From positions 104,848 to 168,847 of the forward strand of contig JAPSLP010000008.1 in assembly GCA_031180665.1 (NCBI GenBank): 64,000 bases of DNA, read 5' to 3'. Origin of the DNA: Cupriavidus sp. GTDB taxonomy: Bacteria > Pseudomonadota > Gammaproteobacteria > Burkholderiales > Burkholderiaceae. Position 1 is the first letter of the stretch. Each line of letters begins with the position of its first letter. Below are positions 54,503-61,280 of the stretch, in pieces. The translations under genes and the position numbers were made by a program. Below the pieces are notes generated by a model. It did no database searches. It was given only the letters and a program-made list of their open reading frames with translations, and was not told the DNA's origin.

Positions 54503-55807
54503 TCAGCGCACCACCTGGCCGAACACGTCGAAATAATCGGGGAACGTCTTGGCCACGCAGCGCGGATCGTTGATGCGGATCGGCAAGGGCCCGAAGGTCG
54601 CCAGCGAGAAGCACATCGCCATCCGGTGGTCGTCATAGGTATCGATGCCGTCGGCGGGCGTCTGCCACTGCGCCGGCGGTGCGATACGCAGATAGTCCTG
54701 GCCCGCCTCGACGTCGGCGCCGAGCTTGCGCAGCTCGGTTGCCATCGCGTCGATGCGATCGGTCTCCTTGACGCGCCAGCTGCCGATATTGGTCAGCGTG
54801 GTCGGGCCGTCCGCGAACAGCGCCGCCACCGCCAGCGTCATCGCTGCATCGGGAATATGGTTGCAGTCCAGCGTGATGCCCTGCAGCCGGCCGTCGTCGC
54901 GGTCCACCCCGCGCACCTCGATCCAGTTGCCGCCGGCCATCACGTTGGCGCCCATCCGGTTCAGCGCATCGGCGAACTGCACATCGCCCTGGATGCTCGC
55001 CAGCCCCACCCCTTCGACCCGTACCGGACCGCCGCCGATCGCGCCGGCCGCCAGGAAGTAGGAGGCCGAGGACGCATCGCCCTCGACGAAGATCTCGCCC
55101 GGCGAGCGGTAACGCGCCCGCGCCGGCAGTACGAAGCGCGACCAGCCGTCGCGCTTGACCTCGATGCCGAAGCGCGCCAGCAGATTCAGCGTGATCTCGA
55201 TATAAGGCTTCGAAATCAGCTCGCCCACCACCTCGATCTCGATGCGGCCGCCCGGCGCGTCGGCCAGCGGCAGCGCCATCAGCAGCGCGGTCAGGAACTG
55301 GCTGGACACGTCGCCGCGCACGCGGATCGGGCCCTCGATGCGGATGGCCGACGGCTGCAGATGCAGCGGCGGATAGCCCTCGTTGCCCAGATAGTCGATG
55401 CGCGCGCCGACCTGGCGCAGGCCGTCGACCAGATCCCCGATCGGCCGCTCGTGCATGCGCGGCACCCCCGAGAGCCGATAGTCGCCGCCCTGCAGCGCCA
55501 GCGCCGCCGTCAGCGGACGGATCGCGGTACCGGCATTGCCCATGAACAGCTCGGCCGCCTTGACCGGAAACTTGCCGCCGACGCCGGTCACCAGATGATC
55601 GTCGCCGTCCTTGCGCCATGCCACGCCCAGCGTCTTCAGCGCGTCGAGCATCACCCGCGTGTCGTCCGAATCGAGCAGATCGCGCACCCGGGTCTCGCCC
55701 TCGCTCAGCGCGGCCAGCAGCAGCACCCGGTTGGAGATGCTCTTCGAGCCGGGAAGGCGTACCGTGCCGGCGGCACGGGTGAAGGGGCCAAGGGTCAGAT
55801 GTTCCAT
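54503..55807 (-). CDS. aroA: 3-phosphoshikimate 1-carboxyvinyltransferase (EPSP synthase)
   Basis: AroA joins phosphoenolpyruvate to shikimate-3-phosphate in aromatic amino acid synthesis. The 434-residue protein has the substrate-binding start [20 protein letters not shown], the glyphosate-relevant loop [20 protein letters not shown] (class I type with Gly then Ala) and the C-terminal [13 protein letters not shown]. It follows tyrA by 85 bases in the serC-pheA-hisC-tyrA-aroA run. It ends 25 bases from the DUF2061 gene on the other strand. Confidence 0.97.
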   Translation of the reverse strand: MEHLTLGPFTRAAGTVRLPGSKSISNRVLLLAALSEGETRVRDLLDSDDTRVMLDALKTLGVAWRKDGDDHLVTGVGGKFPVKAAELFMGNAGTAIRPLTAALALQGGDYRLSGVPRMHERPIGDLVDGLRQVGARIDYLGNEGYPPLHLQPSAIRIEGPIRVRGDVSSQFLTALLMALPLADAPGGRIEIEVVGELISKPYIEITLNLLARFGIEVKRDGWSRFVLPARARYRSPGEIFVEGDASSASYFLAAGAIGGGPVRVEGVGLASIQGDVQFADALNRMGANVMAGGNWIEVRGVDRDDGRLQGITLDCNHIPDAAMTLAVAALFADGPTTLTNIGSWRVKETDRIDAMATELRKLGADVEAGQDYLRIAPPAQWQTPADGIDTYDDHRMAMCFSLATFGPLPIRINDPRCVAKTFPDYFDVFGQVVR

Positions 55808-55892
55808 ATCGGGCTACGGTCGGTAGGGCTTACTTGGGGTGGCGACCCATCGCCGGCTGGGCGGCAAGGATCGGCGGCAAGATCGGCGGCAA

Positions 55893-56789
55893 TCACGGCT
55901 CGACGTCCGCGGTGGCGGCGCGCTCGGCGCCCCACTGCAGCCGGGCCTGGCTGGCACGCGCGAATACGCGTTCGAGCGCGTCGCCATTGCCCGCCTCGAT
56001 CTGCGCCTTCAGATGCGCCAGCACCGACTGGTAGGTATTGAGTTCGCGCAGCAGCGCCTCGCGGTTGGCCAGGCAGATGTCGCGCCACATCTCGGGCGAC
56101 GACGCGGCGATCCGCGTGAAGTCGCGAAAGCCGCCGCCCGCGCAGGCAAGCTTGAGCGCTGCGTCCTCGGCATTGGCGACCTGGGCGACCAGCGCATAGG
56201 ACAGCAGATGCGGCAGGTGGCTGACCGCGGCGAACACCGCGTCGTGCTGCACGGCGGACATGATCTCGCAGACGCCGCCGGCGGTCTCCCACATCGCGCG
56301 CACTGCCGCGACATCGGCCCGGCTGTTTTCCTGCAAGGGACACAGCACCACCTTCTTGCCGTCGTACAGATCGTCCAGCGCCGCTTCGACGCCGTTGAGC
56401 TCGCGTCCCGCGATCGGATGGGCCGGCACGAACTGCGCGACCTTGTCGCCCAGCGCGGTCTTGGCCGCCATGATCACGTCGGATTTGGTGCTGCCCGCAT
56501 CGGTGACGATAGTGCCGGGCTGCAGATGCGGCTCGAGCGCATGCAGCAGCGCAAAGGTCTGCGCCACCGGCGCGCACAGCACGATGATGCTGGCGCCCTG
56601 CGCGGCTTGCTCGAGCGAGGCAGCGCGGTCGATCACGCCAAGCGCCAGCGCGCGTTCCAGCGAGGCGGGCGAACGGCCGACACCGACCACTTCGCCGACG
56701 ACACCGGCACGCTTCAGGGCTCGGGCCAGGGAACCGCCGATCAGGCCGACGCCGACGATCACGACACGGGAAAAATGCAGGGCACTCAC
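55893..56789 (-). CDS. tyrA: Prephenate dehydrogenase
   Basis: TyrA oxidatively decarboxylates prephenate to 4-hydroxyphenylpyruvate in tyrosine synthesis. From the GTG at 56789 it has 298 residues. The NAD site is FSRVVIVGVGLIGGSLARAL, the conserved His is in VPAHPIAGRELNGVE, and SHLPHLLSYALV is family typical. An open frame extends through hisC antisense and is not used. A TACAAT box at 56832-56837 supports a promoter within the pathway run. No chorismate mutase domain is fused (that activity is in pheA). Confidence 0.93.
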   Translation of the reverse strand: MSALHFSRVVIVGVGLIGGSLARALKRAGVVGEVVGVGRSPASLERALALGVIDRAASLEQAAQGASIIVLCAPVAQTFALLHALEPHLQPGTIVTDAGSTKSDVIMAAKTALGDKVAQFVPAHPIAGRELNGVEAALDDLYDGKKVVLCPLQENSRADVAAVRAMWETAGGVCEIMSAVQHDAVFAAVSHLPHLLSYALVAQVANAEDAALKLACAGGGFRDFTRIAASSPEMWRDICLANREALLRELNTYQSVLAHLKAQIEAGNGDALERVFARASQARLQWGAERAATADVEP

Positions 56790-56831
56790 GACAGTACGCC
56801 GAGATCGGCGGCGGAAAGGAGGAAAACCGGC

Positions 56832-56837
56832 ATTGTA
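56832..56837 (-). promoter_or_regulatory. Putative -10 box of tyrA
   Basis: TACAAT preceded by CGGC on the minus strand, 42 bases before the GTG at 56789, in the 158-base hisC-tyrA spacer. Confidence 0.4.
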
Positions 56838-56947
56838 GCCGCTCGCTGCGCGCAGGCGGGCGCCGGTGGTGCCGATATGGCAAACAGGGCGCCAGCGGCG
56901 CCCTGTCGGGAGTTGGACCGCGGCGTTGCCACGGCGCCGCGGCGCCC

Positions 56948-58063
56948 CTACTGCAGCGCGCGCTCCAGCGCCGCGATAAAGGCGTCGTTCTCCTGCGGCA
57001 GGCCGATCGTCACGCGCAGCCACTGCGGCAGCCCGTAGCTGCCGACCGGCCGCACGATCACGCCCTGCTTGAGCAGCGCCAGATTGACGCGCGCGCCGGC
57101 CTCGTTGTCGTCGCCGACGCGCACCAGCACGAAGTTGCCGTACGACGGCACATAGTCGAGGCCGAGCCGATCGAAGGCTGCCACCAGCTGCGCCTTGCCC
57201 TCGCGATTGAGCGTCGCGCTCTTGCGCAGGAACGCCTCGTCGCCGAGCGCGGCCACCGCGGCGGCCTGCGCCAGGCTGTTGACGTTGAACGGCTGGCGGA
57301 TGCGGTTCAGCAGATCGGTCAGCGCAGGCTGCGCGACCGCATAGCCGACCCGCAGCCCGGCCAGGCCATAGGCCTTCGAAAACGTGCGAGACACCATCAG
57401 GTTCGGATACTTGCGCACCCACTGCACCGACTCGTACTGGTCCTCGGGATCCAGGTACTCGTTGTAGGCCTCGTCGAGCACCACCACCACGTCGGCCGGC
57501 ACCCTGGCCAGGAAGGCCTCGATCTGCGCCGCCGGCAGGAAGGTCCCGGTCGGATTGTTCGGGTTGGCAATGAAGACGAGCCGGGTATCGGGCGCGATCG
57601 CCGCCGCCATCGCATCCAGATCGTGGCCATAGTCGCGGGCCGGCACCTCGATCGCGCGCGCGCCGATTTCCTGCGTCGCCAGCGCGTAGACCGCGAACGA
57701 GTACTGCGCGTAGACGATCGACTCGCCGGGCTTGACCAGCGCATGCGCGGCCAGCTCGAGGATGTCGTTGCTGCCATTGCCCAGCGTCAGCCAGTCGGCC
57801 GGCACGTCATAGCGCGACGACAGCGCGGCCTTCAGTTCGAAGCCGTTGGAATCGGGATAGCGGCCCAGCTCCGCCACCGCGGCCGCCATCGCGGTCCTGG
57901 CCGATTCCGGCATGCCGAGCGGATTCTCGTTGGAGGCCAGCTTGACGATGCTGGCCTCGTCGAGGCCGAATTCGCGCGCGACCTCCGAGATCGGCCTGCC
58001 CGCGACGTAAGGGGAAATCGCCCGCACATATTCCGGACCGAACTGCCTGCCCTGCTCTGCCAT
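56948..58063 (-). CDS. hisC: Histidinol-phosphate/aromatic aminotransferase
   Basis: A 371-residue fold-type I PLP aminotransferase. It has the aromatic/histidinol-phosphate family features: KLASNENPLGMPESA, the substrate-binding LGNGSNDILELAAHAL, FIANPNNPTGTFL and the PLP lysine in SRTFSKAYGLAGLRVGY. In this operon (serC-pheA-hisC-tyrA-aroA) the second hisC copy of Burkholderiales acts on aromatic amino acids or imidazole acetol phosphate. AGGAG supports the ATG at 58063; an upstream start would add six residues. Confidence 0.92.
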   Translation of the reverse strand: MAEQGRQFGPEYVRAISPYVAGRPISEVAREFGLDEASIVKLASNENPLGMPESARTAMAAAVAELGRYPDSNGFELKAALSSRYDVPADWLTLGNGSNDILELAAHALVKPGESIVYAQYSFAVYALATQEIGARAIEVPARDYGHDLDAMAAAIAPDTRLVFIANPNNPTGTFLPAAQIEAFLARVPADVVVVLDEAYNEYLDPEDQYESVQWVRKYPNLMVSRTFSKAYGLAGLRVGYAVAQPALTDLLNRIRQPFNVNSLAQAAAVAALGDEAFLRKSATLNREGKAQLVAAFDRLGLDYVPSYGNFVLVRVGDDNEAGARVNLALLKQGVIVRPVGSYGLPQWLRVTIGLPQENDAFIAALERALQ

Positions 58064-58132
58064 ATCGACTCCTGATTGCATTGCCTCGGCCCGCAGCGGG
58101 CCTGTGTTCCTGCTGCCCTGGCTGCCCGCCTG

Positions 58133-59284
58133 CTACTTGCTGGACGGATACGAGCCCAGCACCTTGAAGTACGCCGCATTGGCGCGCAGCTGCTGCAGCG
58201 CGCGCTCGACCGCGGCATCGCGCTGATGGCCCTCGATATCGACGTAGAAGTAGTACTCCCAGGCCCCGCTGCGCGCCGGCCGCGATTCGAAGCGGCACAT
58301 CGACACGCCGTTGTCGGCCAGCGGCGCCAGCAACTGGTAGACCGCGCCGGCCTTGTTCGGCACCGACAGGATCAGCGAGGTCTGGTCGCTGCCCGAGGGC
58401 TCGGTCTCGTACCGCCCGATCACGGCGAAACGCGTGCGATTGTGCGGATCGTCCTGGATGTGCGAGCGGATGATGTGCAGGTGATAGCGATTGGCCGCGG
58501 TCTCCGCAGCGATCGCCGCCACGGTCGGGTCTTCGCTGGCCATGCGCGCCGCCTCGCCGTTGCTCGACACCGCCTGCCGTTCCAGGTGCGGATAGTTGGC
58601 CGTCAGCCAGTGCTGGCACTGGGCCAGCGCCTGCGGATGGGCGCGCACCACGGTCACGCCCTTCATGTCCGGCGACGACGCCATCAGATTGTGATGGACC
58701 TTCAGCGCGATCTCGCCACTGATCTTCAGCGAGGTCTGCAGGAACAGATCAAGCGTGCGCGACACCGCGCCCTCGGTCGAGTTCTCCACCGGCACCACGC
58801 CGTACTCGACGGTGCCGGCCTCGACTGCGCGGAACACCTCGTCGATGCTCGGGCACGGCACGCCGGCGACCTCGTGGCCGAAGTGGGCGTACAGCGCCTG
58901 CTCGGAGAAGGTGCCGGCCGGGCCGAGGAAGGCCACTTCCAGCGGCTTCTCCAGGCCGCGGCAGGCCGACATCACCTCGCGCCAGATCGCCGCGACGCTG
59001 TCGCCGCGCAGCGGCCCGGGGTTGTGGCCCTGGACCTTGCGAATGACCTGCAGCTCGCGCTCGGGCCGGAACACCGGTGCGCCAAATTTCTTCTTCACCT
59101 CGCCGACATCCAGCGCCAGCTGAGCGCGGCGATTGAGCATCGCCAGCAGCTCGCGGTCGACGGCGTCGATCTGCTCGCGCAGCGGCGCCAGCTCCACGGA
59201 CAGCGCGCGCTCCTGCTCCTCGGTCGGCATGGCCGGCTGCTGGCCCTGGGCAGGGGCCACAGCGTTCTTGTCTTGGTTCGTCAT
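58133..59284 (-). CDS. pheA: Bifunctional chorismate mutase/prephenate dehydratase
   Basis: PheA makes phenylpyruvate for phenylalanine. In 383 residues there are three domains. The AroQ chorismate mutase lies at about residues 25-110 (LREQIDAVDRELLAMLNRRA). The dehydratase lies at about 115-295 (VAFLGPAGTFSEQALYAHFG, then VVPVENSTEGAVSRTLDLF). The ACT regulatory domain lies at about 300-380, with the ESRP motif (CRFESRPARSGAWEYYFY) that binds phenylalanine for feedback inhibition. It precedes hisC and follows serC in the minus-strand order. Confidence 0.97.
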   Translation of the reverse strand: MTNQDKNAVAPAQGQQPAMPTEEQERALSVELAPLREQIDAVDRELLAMLNRRAQLALDVGEVKKKFGAPVFRPERELQVIRKVQGHNPGPLRGDSVAAIWREVMSACRGLEKPLEVAFLGPAGTFSEQALYAHFGHEVAGVPCPSIDEVFRAVEAGTVEYGVVPVENSTEGAVSRTLDLFLQTSLKISGEIALKVHHNLMASSPDMKGVTVVRAHPQALAQCQHWLTANYPHLERQAVSSNGEAARMASEDPTVAAIAAETAANRYHLHIIRSHIQDDPHNRTRFAVIGRYETEPSGSDQTSLILSVPNKAGAVYQLLAPLADNGVSMCRFESRPARSGAWEYYFYVDIEGHQRDAAVERALQQLRANAAYFKVLGSYPSSK

Positions 59285-59366
59285 GATGGAAATCCCGATT
59301 CGCCTTCGGGCGGCAAGCCACGCCCACGCAGGACAGTCTTGCCGCCGATGGCGCGATGGCCGCCGC

Positions 59367-60521
59367 TCAGGCGGCGCTGCGCTCGAACTCGCGCATATAG
59401 TCGATCAGCGCGGTGACGCCCTCCAGCGGCATCGCGTTATACAGGCTGGCGCGCATGCCGCCCACCGACTTGTGGCCCTTGAGCTGGACCAGGCCGTTGG
59501 CGCGCGCGCCGGCCAGGAAGGCCTCGTTGCGCGATTCGTCGGCCAGGAAGAACGGCACGTTCATGCGCGAGCGGCAGCTCGGATCGATCTCGTTGCGATA
59601 GAAGGCGCTCTGGTCGAGGAAGTCGTAGAGCGCGCGTGCCTTGGCGATATTGCGCTGCTCGATGCCGTCCACGCCGCCCTGCCGCTTCAGCCACTTGAAG
59701 ACCAGCCCGGCGATATAGATCGCGTAGGTCGGCGGCGTGTTGTACATCGAATTGTTGTCGTTGACGATGCGCCAGTTGAACGCCGACGGGCACAGCGGAT
59801 GCGCGTGGCCCAGCAGGTCTTCGCGCACGATCACGATGGTCACGCCGGCCGGACCGATATTCTTCTGCGCGCCGCCATAGACCACCTGCACGCGCGACCA
59901 GTCGACCGGCCGCGACAGGATATGGCTGGAAGCGTCGGCGACCACCACGCGGCCGCGGTTCTGGCCGATATCCGGTACCTGCTGGAATTCGACACCGACG
60001 ACGGTCTCGTTGGTGCACAGATGCACGTAAGCGGCATCGTCGGACAGCTGCCAGGTCGCCGGATCGGGGATGCGCGCGAAGCGTTGGTCCACACTGCTGG
60101 CGGCGATATGGCTGGCGCCGTAGCGGCGCGTTTCCTGTTCCGTCTTGACCGACCAGGTTCCCGTCACGACGAAGTCGGCCTTGGGCCGTTCCGGGTTCAC
60201 GCGCCCGATCAGGTTCAGCGGGACGATGGCGTTTTCGCCGATCGCTCCGCCCTGCAGGAACAGGATGCGGAATTCCTTCGGAATCTTCAGCAGCTCGCGC
60301 AGATCGGCCAGCGCCTCGTTGTGGATCCCCTCGAACTCCTTGCTGCGGTGGCTCATCTCCATCACCGAGATACCGGTGCCGTGCCAGGAGAGCATTTCTT
60401 CGGCTGCCTGCTGCAGCACCTCGGCCGGCAGGGTCGCGGGGCCCGGGGAGAAGTTGTAGACACGTTCGGCCATGGCGCGCTGCATCATGGCGGCAAGGGC
60501 GGGATTCTGGGGATCGTTCAT
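59367..60521 (-). CDS. serC: Phosphoserine aminotransferase
   Basis: SerC is a PLP enzyme that converts 3-phosphohydroxypyruvate to phosphoserine (and acts in B6 synthesis). It has 384 residues from the ATG at 60521. Conserved motifs are [20 protein letters not shown], and the PLP lysine in [20 protein letters not shown]. The conserved family start is MAERVYNF at 60473; the 16 residues before it are extra. No ribosome site precedes 60521, and a perfect terminator-like hairpin ends 13 bases upstream, so the true start may be 60473 or a nearby ATG. Confidence 0.94.
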   Translation of the reverse strand: MNDPQNPALAAMMQRAMAERVYNFSPGPATLPAEVLQQAAEEMLSWHGTGISVMEMSHRSKEFEGIHNEALADLRELLKIPKEFRILFLQGGAIGENAIVPLNLIGRVNPERPKADFVVTGTWSVKTEQETRRYGASHIAASSVDQRFARIPDPATWQLSDDAAYVHLCTNETVVGVEFQQVPDIGQNRGRVVVADASSHILSRPVDWSRVQVVYGGAQKNIGPAGVTIVIVREDLLGHAHPLCPSAFNWRIVNDNNSMYNTPPTYAIYIAGLVFKWLKRQGGVDGIEQRNIAKARALYDFLDQSAFYRNEIDPSCRSRMNVPFFLADESRNEAFLAGARANGLVQLKGHKSVGGMRASLYNAMPLEGVTALIDYMREFERSAA

Positions 60522-60534
60522 GAACGGAAAGAAA

Positions 60535-60565
60535 AATGGCTGCTTGGGTAGCCCAAGCAGCCATT
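60535..60565 (-). terminator. Perfect 14-bp hairpin with T-run just before serC
   Basis: On the minus strand AATGGCTGCTTGGG-CTA-CCCAAGCAGCCATT is a perfect 14-base stem with a three-base loop, then TTTCTTTCC; the pairing ends in AA/TT so a TTTTT run is formed. It lies 70 bases after the DUF2059 stop and 13 bases before the called serC ATG. It looks like an intrinsic terminator of the upstream unit or an attenuator of serC. Confidence 0.85.
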
Positions 60566-60635
60566 ATTACCTAAAGACGCATTCCGTTGGCATCCCAGGG
60601 TCGCCGAGGCGGCGCACCGGACGCCGGCGTGCGGC

Positions 60636-61199
60636 TTACTTCGATGCTGCGGTGACTTCCTTCTCGGCGGCGTCACGCATCGACTTGCCGACCTGCGGGC
60701 CGTACTTCTGCATCATCGAGCCCCAGATCTCCTGGGTGGCCTTGCCCTGGTTGGCCATGAACTTCTGGCCGGTCGGCGACTTCAGGAAGGTGGTCAGGTC
60801 ACGGATTTCCTGCGCGGTGTAGTACTTGCCGAACGCGTCATAGTGCGCCTTGATGGCGTCGTTCTTGAACGCGTCGGTGCCGAACTGCTTGCCGGCGCCG
60901 TCGACCATGCGCTGCACCGCGCCGTTCTTCTTCAGCTTCTCGACTGCGGCCTGCTTCTGTGCGTCGCTCAGCGTCTTGTTCTCGACCAGCACCTGTTCGA
61001 GCACCAGCGGCGCTTCCTGCTTGGCGCCGGCCTGCCAGTTCTCGGCCTGGCCCTTGACGGCCTGGTCGGCCTGCATCACGGACAGCAGTTCCTTGATCGC
61101 CGCGGTCTTGTCCGCGTCCTGCGCGCGCGCATGCTGCGCGACCATCAAGGCCGGAACAAAAGCAGCCAGCACAGCAATACGTCGAGTGGTGTTGAGCAT
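60636..61199 (-). CDS. DUF2059 exported protein
   Basis: A 187-residue protein with a Sec signal (TTRRIAVLAAFVPALMVAQHARA) and a mostly helical mature part of the DUF2059 type. Family sequence is seen in AHYDAFGKYYTAQEIRDL and FLKSPTGQKFMANQGKATQE. Function is unknown. It follows gyrA on the minus strand and is separated from serC by a terminator-like hairpin. Its start at 61199 gives MLNTTRRIAV with no other plausible ATG. Confidence 0.85.
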   Translation of the reverse strand: MLNTTRRIAVLAAFVPALMVAQHARAQDADKTAAIKELLSVMQADQAVKGQAENWQAGAKQEAPLVLEQVLVENKTLSDAQKQAAVEKLKKNGAVQRMVDGAGKQFGTDAFKNDAIKAHYDAFGKYYTAQEIRDLTTFLKSPTGQKFMANQGKATQEIWGSMMQKYGPQVGKSMRDAAEKEVTAASK

Positions 61200-61280
61200 T
61201 ATGACTCCCTGATGAATTCGTCCGGTTTAGTCCGGTAGCGACTGACCTAGTTCCAGCGGCCGCGCCATTGTTGCAACTGA

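Noticed and set aside
54503..55807. Glyphosate-insensitive class II EPSP synthase
   Set aside because: The loop reads NAGTAIRPL, the ordinary class I form; nothing indicates insensitivity.
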